Source: an uncultured Pelagibacteraceae bacterium (GTDB taxonomy: Bacteria > Pseudomonadota > Alphaproteobacteria > Pelagibacterales > Pelagibacteraceae). Taken from it: DNA of 41,420 nucleotides. The position numbers and the translations under genes are program-made. Under the pieces are notes generated by a model. It was not told where the DNA came from. It saw nothing but the letters and a program-made list of their open reading frames with translations, and ran no database searches. This document shows positions 24,086 through 32,473 of the stretch, piece by piece. The stretch is from the NCBI GenBank assembly GCA_902570055.1, contig CACFWQ010000004.1:1-41420 (forward strand), written 5' to 3'. Positions within the stretch are counted from its first letter, which is position 1. Every line of letters begins with the position of its first letter.

Positions 24086-25120
24086 TTATGCTACTTGTGT
24101 ATTAAATTTTTTAAAATAAGGTATTACTTCTTCGCTTATACGATGCATTGACTCAATCATTTCGTTTTGATTTTGCCCAAAACCAGCACTTATTATAATT
24201 TCATCGACACCTGCTTCTGCGTAAACACTGAGTTTATCAATCATCTCATTTGTCGTGCAGATCAATAAATTTTCTGTTAAGTCTTCCACGCTTTGTTTTC
24301 TTGGCAAAGGTTCAATTTTGCCACCTTTAACTTTTCCAGGACCAGTAAACACATTGTCAAAACGTTGATAATACCCATAAGCCAATTTATTTTTTTCTTT
24401 AGCGTCATTTTCATTTTTTGCAGCAAAGGCCATTCTTTGCATAGAGATTTTTTGTAATTTTCCTTCTTCTCCTCTTTTTTCAATACCTTCTTTAAAAGCG
24501 TTTACTCTTTCTTTTAATAATTCTTTTGATGAAGATAAAACAGTTGATTGAACATGAAAGCCTCGTGAAGCAGCATCTTTAATACTATTAAGATCCATTG
24601 CAGCAATCATAATTTGAACTGGATTGCTAATAGGTCTGGGCATTATAGTTATTGGATCAAAATTATAATACTTACCTTTGTATGATACTTCTTCTTCTTT
24701 TAATAACTTTTGAAGAACATCTAAGGACTCAATAAACTTTTCTCTAGATTTTTCAATTGGTGTTCCTAATCTTTTCATTTCCCACGCAAATGCTCCACGG
24801 CCTACCCCAAGAATTAATCTGCTATCTGTTAAAATATCCGCTGTAGCAACTTCGCCTGCAAAAGTTCTCATATCATGTAAAGGAAGAACTACAACGCTTG
24901 TTGAGATGTTAATTTTTTTAGTCAAAGTTGCAATTTTAACTGCCATTTGTAATGGTGAAGGCATCATTAAAATATTTACTAAATGATGTTCTGGAATTGA
25001 AACAGTCTTATAACCAAGCTTTTCAGCTAAGACTGCTTGATCAAGCATATTTTGAAAATGAATCTTGGACCCTACTGACGGTTCAGGCATATAACTAGTT
25101 AAGAAATGATTAAAATCCAT
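24086..25120 (-). CDS. Luciferase-like (LLM) flavin-dependent monooxygenase, second copy
   Basis: A 344-residue LLM-family TIM barrel. SIPEHHLVN near 41-49, INISTSVVVLPLHDMRTFAGEVATADILTDSRLILGVGRGAFAWE in the barrel centre and DEIIISAGFGQ near the C-terminus are typical. It is shorter than the copy at 14277 and clearly belongs to another subgroup. It heads a coupled module with an alpha/beta hydrolase and an MFS transporter. Reaction chemistry is probably an oxygen insertion or desulfonation-like oxidation with reduced flavin, but the flavin reductase partner is not in the window. Confidence 0.85.
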   Translation of the reverse strand: MDFNHFLTSYMPEPSVGSKIHFQNMLDQAVLAEKLGYKTVSIPEHHLVNILMMPSPLQMAVKIATLTKKINISTSVVVLPLHDMRTFAGEVATADILTDSRLILGVGRGAFAWEMKRLGTPIEKSREKFIESLDVLQKLLKEEEVSYKGKYYNFDPITIMPRPISNPVQIMIAAMDLNSIKDAASRGFHVQSTVLSSSKELLKERVNAFKEGIEKRGEEGKLQKISMQRMAFAAKNENDAKEKNKLAYGYYQRFDNVFTGPGKVKGGKIEPLPRKQSVEDLTENLLICTTNEMIDKLSVYAEAGVDEIIISAGFGQNQNEMIESMHRISEEVIPYFKKFNTQVA

Positions 25121-25149
25121 TGTTGAACTATACCTATTTTAAATAAAAA

Positions 25150-25218
25150 CTAAAATATGTATTTATCTGAAAGGTAAAAAATAAGCCCAAGCGCCACTCC
25201 AAGAAGAATATAGTGCAT
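25150..25218 (-). CDS. Possible 22-residue single-helix membrane peptide
   Basis: A small frame encoding MHYILLGVALGLIFYLSDKY and two more residues. Its ATG overlaps the TGA of the thioredoxin-like gene (TGATG), a classic coupling arrangement. The peptide is one hydrophobic helix with a charged C-terminal end. Compatible with a real small membrane protein, but too short to prove from one sequence. Confidence 0.35.
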   Translation of the reverse strand: MHYILLGVALGLIFYLSDKYIF

Positions 25219-25586
25219 CAAATTCCCTTTTTAATTAAAGAGTAAATTTCTTCTTTTTTTGTAATTCCTATTGCCCTGAAAATTTCTTTGTTGCTTTTGT
25301 AAATTACTATTGTGGATCTATGATCAATATTTAAATATTTAGCTATATCCTTGTTTTTTTGTTCATAACTTAAAAATAAAATATCTTTAAAGTCTTTTTT
25401 CGCTTCCTTAATTACTTTTTCTTGTTTAACACATGTATAGCACCATTTGTTCCATGAATTAACTACTACTGTTTTTCCAGCTTTTTGGGCAGACTCAAAA
25501 GCATCCTTTGTAAAATTCATTTTAACTTCTGCCGCAAAAGTATTAGTGCCTATTATAAAAAATAGTATAAATAAAAATTTTTTCAT
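25218..25586 (-). CDS. Periplasmic thioredoxin-like protein with CYTC active site
   Basis: About 122 residues from the ATG at 25586; an upstream ATG at 25622 would add 12 residues ahead of the signal peptide MKKFLFILFFIIG (cleavage near TFAA) and is less likely. The mature protein has NKWCYTCVKQEK, a thioredoxin-fold W-C-x-x-C motif close to that of the DsbD C-terminal or thioredoxin_7 proteins. The cis-proline position is not obvious: the STIVIYKSN stretch where TxP is expected has no proline. It probably handles periplasmic disulfides. It is located nine bases or more after livM. Confidence 0.75.
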   Translation of the reverse strand: MKKFLFILFFIIGTNTFAAEVKMNFTKDAFESAQKAGKTVVVNSWNKWCYTCVKQEKVIKEAKKDFKDILFLSYEQKNKDIAKYLNIDHRSTIVIYKSNKEIFRAIGITKKEEIYSLIKKGI

Positions 25587-25630
25587 AAAATGATTAATAC
25601 AAATTATTTTAAATTTTTTCAATGTGACAA

Positions 25631-27001
25631 TTATTGCTTAATGATTTTTTCAGGCAATATTCCTTTGGGTCGATACCTCATAATTAGCAAAAGTCCGATA
25701 CCCATGGTTAAAAATCTAAAGTATGGCGCGCTGTTTATAAGGTGAATTTTTAAAGCATTTGTTTCTGGTAAATGTGATGTAAAAAAATTTATCAAGAATA
25801 GTGCTATTGGAGCAGCTTCAACCCACAAAAACCAAACTACAAAACCTCCTAATATAGCTCCAAAATTGTTTCCACTTCCACCAACAATTACCATTACCCA
25901 AATTAAAAATGTATATCTCATTGGTCTATAGCTACCAGGAGTAAACAATCCATCATGAGTTACCATCATAGCTCCTGCAATCCCTACTACCGCAGAACCT
26001 AAAATAAAAATCAACAAATGCTCTTTAACTACATTTTTTCCCATAGCATTTGCGGCCTCATCATTATCTCTGATTGCTCTCATCATTCTTCCCCAAGGAG
26101 AATACAAAGCTTTTTGGGTAATAATTAAAAGAATAATTACAACAATAAAAAATAATCCAGCTAAACAAAGTTTGACGTAAACGGAAGAAGATTCAATAAC
26201 TAGTTGATTTAAAACATCTTGTCTTTCTGCTAAAGAATTAATTAATTTTAATTTTCCTGAGTGAAGCTTTTCAACTAAATCTATAAACCAAGATGAATTT
26301 TGTAGATCAACTTCATAAGGAACTGGTCGTTTTAGACCAATAACATTTTTAACACCTCGTGATAACCAATCTTCATGTTTAATAACAGCGATAACAATTT
26401 CTGAAATTAGCAGGGTTGCAATTGCAAGATAGTCTGCTCTTAATCCTAAAGCTACCTTACCAACTATATAAGCTAATCCACCTGCAAAAAATGCTCCCAC
26501 GATCCAAGAAAATAAAATTGGCATTCCAAGACCGCCTAAAAACCCTGTCTTGGCAGGATCAACCGCTTCTATGTGTTCTGTCGCAGGGCCAGCTATTACT
26601 CTTAAAAGCATTAAACCAAATATTATAATCGCTGCAATTATATAATTCCTTTTTTTTGATTTTTCTATTTTTTTTAAAACATAACGAATTGACAAAACCA
26701 TTACTACAATAATTCCTGCACAAATAATCATATCTAGGCCACCTACTGCCCAAGCTTCTTGGACTGGTGCAACAGAAATTAAAACTGCAGCTAGTCCGCC
26801 TAAAGCTGTGTAGCCCATAATTCCAAAATTAATTAATCCTGCATATCCCCACTGAATATTTGCGCCCATTGTCATAACAGCAGAAATTAAACAAAAGTTA
26901 AGAATTGATAAAGCAACATTCCATGATTGAAACACTCCTACTAAAATAATGAGTATGATCATTATTGTATATGCGGTAATAACGTTTGCGTATTGCCTCA
27001 T
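25631..27001 (-). CDS. livM: Branched-chain amino acid-type ABC transporter permease (LivM)
   Basis: A 456-residue permease of the LivM family with about ten or more helices. NIQWGYAGLINFG near residues 48-60, the GLRADYLAIATLLISE segment and the MRAIRDNDEAANAMG cytoplasmic coupling loop are characteristic. The long form, with an extra helical region near 85-165, is common in alphaproteobacteria. It overlaps livH by four bases. It works with LivH, LivG and LivF; the binding protein at 20920-22101 is a probable partner. Substrate likely amino acids or short amides. Confidence 0.9.
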   Translation of the reverse strand: MRQYANVITAYTIMIILIILVGVFQSWNVALSILNFCLISAVMTMGANIQWGYAGLINFGIMGYTALGGLAAVLISVAPVQEAWAVGGLDMIICAGIIVVMVLSIRYVLKKIEKSKKRNYIIAAIIIFGLMLLRVIAGPATEHIEAVDPAKTGFLGGLGMPILFSWIVGAFFAGGLAYIVGKVALGLRADYLAIATLLISEIVIAVIKHEDWLSRGVKNVIGLKRPVPYEVDLQNSSWFIDLVEKLHSGKLKLINSLAERQDVLNQLVIESSSVYVKLCLAGLFFIVVIILLIITQKALYSPWGRMMRAIRDNDEAANAMGKNVVKEHLLIFILGSAVVGIAGAMMVTHDGLFTPGSYRPMRYTFLIWVMVIVGGSGNNFGAILGGFVVWFLWVEAAPIALFLINFFTSHLPETNALKIHLINSAPYFRFLTMGIGLLLIMRYRPKGILPEKIIKQ

Positions 27002-28008
27002 AAAACTTTTCCTTTAAAAATTCCTGTGGGTCTAAATAGTAAAACAATTACCAAAATAGAAAATGAAACTGCAAATTTATAATCAGTAGATAACAATTGC
27101 ATTAAGGAATCTGGCTCTAAAGACTCGGGTAACAAATACATAAAAAACTTTTTATATGCATAGGTTATAAAGATTTCTGCAAAAGCAATGACATATCCTC
27201 CTAAAAATGCTCCGAAAGGATTTCCAATTCCTCCCACAATTGCTGCAGCAAATATTGGGAGCATATTATTAAAATAAACAAATGGTTTAAAACTTTTGTC
27301 TAAACCATACAAAACGCCTCCTATTGTTGCTAATACTCCTGCAATCATCCATGTTATCATTACAACTTTATTTGGATCTATGCCTGATAATAAAGCTAAA
27401 TCTTCGTTGTCAGAATAAGCTCTCATACTTTTTCCGGTTTTTGTTTTATTTAAAAACCAAAACAGCAGAGATACTACAATTACAGTAATAACTATTGTTA
27501 TTACCTGGGTTGTTTTCACTGTTAATCCCTCATTTAAACCAGTCATTTCTTTAAATTCAACAGCTTTTAAAATAAATTTTTCACCATCAAAAAATCTTCT
27601 ATCAAAAGGACCAATGATTATTCTTACAATTGCTTGGGTAACAAACAATACTCCTATGCTCACCATTGCGAGTTGTACTGGGGGGCTTTTTTTAATTCTA
27701 TAGTATCTAAAAACTAATTTATCAATAATTAGCATATACAAAATCATCATAATAACTGCGAAGGGAATAGTCAGTAATGCTGTTGGCAAAACACCTAAAT
27801 TTATTCCGAGAGACTGAAAATACCATGTAAGCAAAACAGCAAACATGGTTCCAAAAGCCATCATGTCTCCTGTTGCAAAGTTTGCAAATCTTAAGATTCC
27901 GTAAATTAAAGTTACAAAAATAGCTCCAAGAGCTAATTGTGAACCATAAGATAAAGCTGGAACAATAATATAATTTAACAGTAATATTATAGCATTTATA
28001 AAATCCAT
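26998..28008 (-). CDS. livH: Branched-chain amino acid-type ABC transporter permease (LivH)
   Basis: A 336-residue inner membrane permease. GAIFVTLIYGILRFANFATGDM near residues 28-49, the MRAYSDNEDLALLSGIDPNKV coupling helix and AAAIVGGIGNPFGAFLGGY are all LivH signatures. About eight to nine hydrophobic segments. It begins one base after the livF stop and overlaps livM by four bases. Normal family length is near 290-310 residues; the extra residues lie around the FDRRFFDGEKFILKAVEF periplasmic loop. Confidence 0.92.
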   Translation of the reverse strand: MDFINAIILLLNYIIVPALSYGSQLALGAIFVTLIYGILRFANFATGDMMAFGTMFAVLLTWYFQSLGINLGVLPTALLTIPFAVIMMILYMLIIDKLVFRYYRIKKSPPVQLAMVSIGVLFVTQAIVRIIIGPFDRRFFDGEKFILKAVEFKEMTGLNEGLTVKTTQVITIVITVIVVSLLFWFLNKTKTGKSMRAYSDNEDLALLSGIDPNKVVMITWMIAGVLATIGGVLYGLDKSFKPFVYFNNMLPIFAAAIVGGIGNPFGAFLGGYVIAFAEIFITYAYKKFFMYLLPESLEPDSLMQLLSTDYKFAVSFSILVIVLLFRPTGIFKGKVL

Positions 28009-28009
28009 A

Positions 28010-28714
28010 TTAAGCTCCTAAAAATGATCTTCTTACCTCAGGGTCGTTAAGTAATTCTTTTCCAGATCCTTCAAATTTATTTTCTCCAGTTACCAAAACA
28101 TAACCACGATCAGAAATACTTAGTGCTTGTTTTGCATTTTGTTCAACCATTATTATAGCAACATTAGTTTTTTTAACTTTTAGTATATGGTTAAATAACT
28201 CATCCATAACTATTGGTGAAACTCCTGCTGTTGGCTCATCAAGCATTAATACGGAAGGCTTTGTCATTAAAGCTCTTCCTAGTGCAACTTGTTGTCTTTG
28301 CCCTCCAGATAATTCTCCAACAAATTGAGAATTTTTTTCATTTAAAATTGGAAATAACTCATAAATTTCATTTATTATTTTTTCTAAATTTTCATTTCTT
28401 AAAAAAGCTCCCATTTCTAAATTTTCTCTTACAGTTAATCCTGTAAATACGTTTCTAGTTTGCGGAACAAAAGAAATGCCTTGTCTAACTCTGTCTTGAG
28501 GAGATAGTTTTGATATATTTTTGCCATCAATTGTAACAATACCTGATTTAAGTTCAAGCAGACCAAGCATTGCTTTCATGGCTGTAGATTTTCCAGCTCC
28601 GTTAGGTCCTAAAATTGCAACAATTTCTCCTTGATTAACATTAATGGTACATGAGGTTATAATATCTGGTCCTCCGTATCCTCCTGTCATTCCTTTTCCT
28701 TCAAAAAAGGCCAT
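28010..28714 (-). CDS. livF: ABC transporter ATPase LivF
   Basis: A 234-residue ATPase of the LivF type. Walker A GPNGAGKST at 36-44, the Q-loop FVPQ at 82-85, signature LSGGQ at 135-139, Walker B with D159-E160 (LMLDEPTAGVSP) and an H-loop replaced by the usual LivF VEQNAKQAL (so the switch residue is Q). Energises uptake with LivG. Its ATG shares a base with the livG stop, and it is one base upstream of livH. Confidence 0.95.
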   Translation of the reverse strand: MAFFEGKGMTGGYGGPDIITSCTINVNQGEIVAILGPNGAGKSTAMKAMLGLLELKSGIVTIDGKNISKLSPQDRVRQGISFVPQTRNVFTGLTVRENLEMGAFLRNENLEKIINEIYELFPILNEKNSQFVGELSGGQRQQVALGRALMTKPSVLMLDEPTAGVSPIVMDELFNHILKVKKTNVAIIMVEQNAKQALSISDRGYVLVTGENKFEGSGKELLNDPEVRRSFLGA

Positions 28715-29511
28715 TAATTATTTTCTCCTTTAGTTTTTAATCCACGTCCCAAATAACTTTCAATAACTTTTTCATTTTTCTTAACCTGGTCTGGTGTTCC
28801 TTCAAATAATACTGACCCTTCGGCCATTACAATAACGGGATCACATAAACGACTTATAAAATCCATGTCATGTTCAATCATACAGAACGTGTAACCTTTT
28901 TCTTTATTTAATCTTTGAATTGAAGTTCCAATATCTTTTAATAGTGTTCGATTAACTCCAGCTCCTACCTCATCTAATAAAACTAATTCTGCATCAACCA
29001 TCATAGTTCTTCCAAGTTCTAAAAGTTTTTTTTGTCCTCCCGATAAATTTCCCGCCAGTTCGTTTGCAAGATGTTTAAGATTTAAAAAATTTATTACTTC
29101 ATATGCTTTGCTTCTAACTTGTTCTTCTTCTTTTTTTATTAAAGAAGGTTTTAACATAACATTAACAAGATTTTCTCCAGATTGATTACCTGGAACCATC
29201 ATTAAATTTTCAAGAACTGTTAGATTGGTAAATTCATGTGCAATTTGGAAAGTTCTAAGCAAGCCTTTTGAGAATAATTCATAAGCTGGAACATCGGTTA
29301 TATCGTTATTATTAAATAAAACTTTTCCTTTAGAAGATTTTAAATTACCACCAATTAAATTAAATAAAGTTGTTTTGCCTGAGCCATTAGGACCAATAAT
29401 TCCAGTAATAGATCCTCTTTTAATTTTTAACGAACAATCAGATACTGCTGCTAAACCTCCAAAATATTTTGAAAGATTATCTATTTGCAAAATATTCGAA
29501 TCTTGCTGCAT
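28714..29511 (-). CDS. livG: ABC transporter ATPase LivG
   Basis: A 265-residue ATPase. Walker A GPNGSGKTT at 40-48, a Q-loop in RTFQIAHEF near 85-93, signature LSGGQ at 155-159, Walker B with D179-E180 in VLLDEVGAGVN and the H-loop in MIEHDMDFI. The typical LivG Walker B continues DEPxAGxN; here the proline is a valine. It is the first of four livGFHM genes and follows the ProC-like gene by six bases. Confidence 0.94.
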   Translation of the reverse strand: MQQDSNILQIDNLSKYFGGLAAVSDCSLKIKRGSITGIIGPNGSGKTTLFNLIGGNLKSSKGKVLFNNNDITDVPAYELFSKGLLRTFQIAHEFTNLTVLENLMMVPGNQSGENLVNVMLKPSLIKKEEEQVRSKAYEVINFLNLKHLANELAGNLSGGQKKLLELGRTMMVDAELVLLDEVGAGVNRTLLKDIGTSIQRLNKEKGYTFCMIEHDMDFISRLCDPVIVMAEGSVLFEGTPDQVKKNEKVIESYLGRGLKTKGENN

Positions 29512-29517
29512 GGAAAA

Positions 29518-30288
29518 TTATACTCTATTTAATCTTTTTAAAATATTGTTAATAGTTTTTTCTAAAGATTTATAATAACCTGACTTTCTAAGTTCATTAA
29601 CACCTTGCCAATTTAGCCCACCTGGAGTTTGCGATTCAGCCACAAAATATTTTAAATGTTTTTTAGAATGTACCTCTGCAAGCTCTGCTAAAGCTGAGTA
29701 TAGAGATGTAATATATTTTTGAGCCTGATTTCTTTTTAATTTTTTTTTAACTAGCCAGTCAGACAAAACTTTTAATAGTTCGTAAAAAGAAGCCATTGAA
29801 CCAGAAATAGCCCAGAAATTTTGTGATAATTTTTCACTTCTTATCTCTATAGTTGTTCCAATTTTATTAAAAAATTTTTTGACTTGTTTGTCTGGAGGAA
29901 AAATAGGCACGGGTCCCTTTCCTAAAGAAATTGGTGGCATTGGTATAGCTCTAACAATTTTTACCTTTTTTTTAACTATTTTTTTTAATTGAGCATAGTT
30001 AATTGTGGAAATAAAACTAACTATTGTTTGCTTGTGTCTAAAATTCAATTTAGGTAATATTTTTTCCCCTACTTCAGGCAATACACCCAAAAAAACCCAG
30101 TCTGATTTATCTATTACTTCTTGATTATTTTTTGCAATATCAACTTTTTTAAATTTTTTTTTTAATTTTTGTGCTTTTTTTTTATTCCTAGGTGAAACAA
30201 GAATTCTTTTAAAAGATATTTTTGAATTACAAATTCCAGTTATGACATCACATGAAATATTTCCAGTACCAATAAATCCTAATTTCAT
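29518..30288 (-). CDS. Pyrroline-5-carboxylate reductase-family protein (ProC-like)
   Basis: A 256-residue Rossmann protein starting MKLGFIGTGNIS (GxGxxx at 7-12), with an IVRAIPMPPISLGKG central segment and a C-terminal helical dimer domain. The family fingerprint SPGGTT is here TPGGLNWQ, and the domain is slightly shorter than usual, so it may reduce a different cyclic imine. In standard ProC the enzyme makes proline from pyrroline-5-carboxylate. It sits between serA and livG on one transcript. Moderately sure of the family, less so of the exact reaction. Confidence 0.75.
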   Translation of the reverse strand: MKLGFIGTGNISCDVITGICNSKISFKRILVSPRNKKKAQKLKKKFKKVDIAKNNQEVIDKSDWVFLGVLPEVGEKILPKLNFRHKQTIVSFISTINYAQLKKIVKKKVKIVRAIPMPPISLGKGPVPIFPPDKQVKKFFNKIGTTIEIRSEKLSQNFWAISGSMASFYELLKVLSDWLVKKKLKRNQAQKYITSLYSALAELAEVHSKKHLKYFVAESQTPGGLNWQGVNELRKSGYYKSLEKTINNILKRLNRV

Positions 30289-30332
30289 AATTTGAGAACA
30301 ATATATAAGCTTATTTATTTTGCAATTATTAA

Positions 30333-31268
30333 TTATAAAGTATTTTTTTTAACCCCATTTACCAAATAGTCAGCTATTTGGTTTGCTACCATTTCTGCAA
30401 CCACTATTGATGCCTCTGAGGTTGATGCAGCAATGTGTGGTGTTAGAATTACTTTTGGATTGTTAAATAAAATATTTTCTTTTGCTGGTTCTTTTGAAAA
30501 AACATCTACCGCCGCTCCAGCTATTAAATTATTTTCCAAAGCATCATTTAAATCTTTTTCGTCAATTATATTTCCTCTTGCTGCATTTATTATATAAGCT
30601 GAAGGTTTCATTTTTTTATAATGTTCTTTGGTAATTAAAGGTTTGCCATCTTTTTCTGCTTTGCAATGAAAACTTATAATATCACTCTTGCTAATTAATT
30701 CATCGAAGTTTACATTTTTAACATGTGGATAATCTTTTTTTCTAGACTCTAAAGATTTAGAATTAACAAGTATTTCCATGTCAAATCCCTTGACCAAATG
30801 ACTTAATCTAACTCCTACATTTCCAAAACCTATTATTCCTAAAGTTTTTTTTGAAAGTTCTGAACCTTTAATATTTTTTTTTTCCCATTGGCCTTTGTGT
30901 GTAGTTTCATTGGCATATGGAATTTTTCTCAATACTGACATTATTAAAGCAAAAGCATGTTCCGCTGTAGCATTTGCATTTCCTCCTGGTGTGTTCATAA
31001 CAATCATATTATTTTCTTTTGCAACCGAAACATCTATATTATCTACGCCAGCACCAGCCCTACCTATAACTTTTAATTTTTTTGCAGCTTCAATTATTTT
31101 TTTTGTTACTTTTGTAGCTGATCTAACAACCATTCCATCATATTCTGAAATAATTTTAACTATTTCGTCTTCAGATAAACCAGTTTTTATGTCTACGGTT
31201 ATATTATTTTTTTCAAAAATTTTTTGAGCAACATTGCTCATTGAATCTGCAATTAAAACTTTAGGCAT
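30333..31268 (-). CDS. Short-form D-3-phosphoglycerate dehydrogenase-like enzyme (SerA)
   Basis: A 311-residue D-isomer-specific 2-hydroxyacid dehydrogenase. It has RAGAGVDNID near 70-79, NTPGGNANATAEHA near 92-105, the GxGxxG GFGNVG at 147-152, and catalytic R231 in AARGN, E260 in SKEP and H278 in TPHIAAST. It ends after the second half of the substrate domain, with none of the ASB/ACT regulatory domains of the 530-residue enzymes. At the end of the second strand the usual Asp is replaced in VNSKS, so NADP preference is possible. Its ATG overlaps the SerC-like stop by eight bases, which supports serine biosynthesis. A 2-hydroxyacid dehydrogenase of other specificity is the alternative. Confidence 0.82.
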   Translation of the reverse strand: MPKVLIADSMSNVAQKIFEKNNITVDIKTGLSEDEIVKIISEYDGMVVRSATKVTKKIIEAAKKLKVIGRAGAGVDNIDVSVAKENNMIVMNTPGGNANATAEHAFALIMSVLRKIPYANETTHKGQWEKKNIKGSELSKKTLGIIGFGNVGVRLSHLVKGFDMEILVNSKSLESRKKDYPHVKNVNFDELISKSDIISFHCKAEKDGKPLITKEHYKKMKPSAYIINAARGNIIDEKDLNDALENNLIAGAAVDVFSKEPAKENILFNNPKVILTPHIAASTSEASIVVAEMVANQIADYLVNGVKKNTL

Positions 31269-32415
31269 TATTTTTTACCGAATGATATGCCCAATCTACC
31301 CAGGGTAATAATGTTTTCATATCATCATTTTGTATTGTTGCTCCGCCCCATATTCTAAGACTTGGAGGAGCTTTAGCATATCCATTAATATCATTAGCTA
31401 CTTCTTCTCTTTTAAGTAACGATACAATATTTTTTATTAATGTTCTTTGTTCATCTTCATTAAATTTATTAAACCATTCATCTTTAACTGAAAGAGTAAT
31501 GCTAGTCGCAGATCTTGAGCTTTTATCTTCACACATAAATTTAATCCAGTCACTTTTATTTACCCACTCTTCTACAGTTTTAAGATTCTCATTAGAAATT
31601 TTTATTAATTCTTTTGATCCTCCTATTGAATCTACCCAATGTAAAGCATCCAGTACATCTTCAACACAAATCATTGAAGGAGTGTTTATAGTGCTTCCTT
31701 CAAAAATTCCTTTTATTAATTTTTTTTTATTTGCAATTCTAAACAATTTAGGTATTGGCCATGGTGGAACATAATTTTCTAATCTTTGAACTGCACGAGG
31801 TGATAGAGCCAACATGCCGTGTGAAGCTTCTCCTCCTAAAACTTTTTGCCAAGACCATGTAATTACATCGAGCTTACTATAGTCCATTTCCATTGCAAAA
31901 ATACCTGAGGTAGCATCGCAAATTGTTAGGCCTTTTCTTTCGTCTGAAATCCAATCTGCATTTGGAACTCTAACTCCTGACGTTGTTCCATTCCAAGTAA
32001 AAATTACATCATTGTCAAAATTTACTTTATTCAAATCGGGAAGCTTTCCATATTCAGCTGTATGGCTATTTACATTTTTAATTTTTAATTGTTCAATTAC
32101 ATCTATTACCCAATCTTTTCCAAAATTTTCCCAAGCTAAAATATCAACATCTTTCAATCCTAACAAAGACCATAATGCAGCTTCTAGTGCTCCGGTATTT
32201 GATCCGGGCATAATTCCTAAAATATAATCTTCTGGTAATTTTAATAATTGTTTTGATTTAACTATTGCTAGATTAAGTTTTTCTTTGCATTCTTTTGATC
32301 TATGAGATCTGCCAATAGGTGATTTTTTTAACACATCAATTGTCCAACCAGGTCTCTTGGCACAAGGTCCGCTGGAAAAATTATTATTTGCAGGTTTTGT
32401 TTTTGGTTTTTTCAT
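31261..32415 (-). CDS. serC: Phosphoserine aminotransferase (SerC)
   Basis: A 384-residue fold-type I PLP enzyme. The start KPANNNFSSGPCAKRPGW is that of the alphaproteobacterial phosphoserine transaminase subfamily, with R36-S37-H38-R39 after the loop, GSNTGALEAALWS near 71-83 and the PLP lysine K191 in WSWQKVLGGEASHG. It converts 3-phosphohydroxypyruvate and glutamate to phosphoserine. It is followed by the SerA-like gene with an eight-base overlap and preceded by a DUF1015 gene. Length and motifs are complete. Confidence 0.92.
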   Translation of the reverse strand: MKKPKTKPANNNFSSGPCAKRPGWTIDVLKKSPIGRSHRSKECKEKLNLAIVKSKQLLKLPEDYILGIMPGSNTGALEAALWSLLGLKDVDILAWENFGKDWVIDVIEQLKIKNVNSHTAEYGKLPDLNKVNFDNDVIFTWNGTTSGVRVPNADWISDERKGLTICDATSGIFAMEMDYSKLDVITWSWQKVLGGEASHGMLALSPRAVQRLENYVPPWPIPKLFRIANKKKLIKGIFEGSTINTPSMICVEDVLDALHWVDSIGGSKELIKISNENLKTVEEWVNKSDWIKFMCEDKSSRSATSITLSVKDEWFNKFNEDEQRTLIKNIVSLLKREEVANDINGYAKAPPSLRIWGGATIQNDDMKTLLPWVDWAYHSVKNNA

Positions 32416-32473
32416 AAAAAAATATTTTTTAAAGTATAACGATTAAAAATATTTTTAAAGCTTTTAGTTGTTT

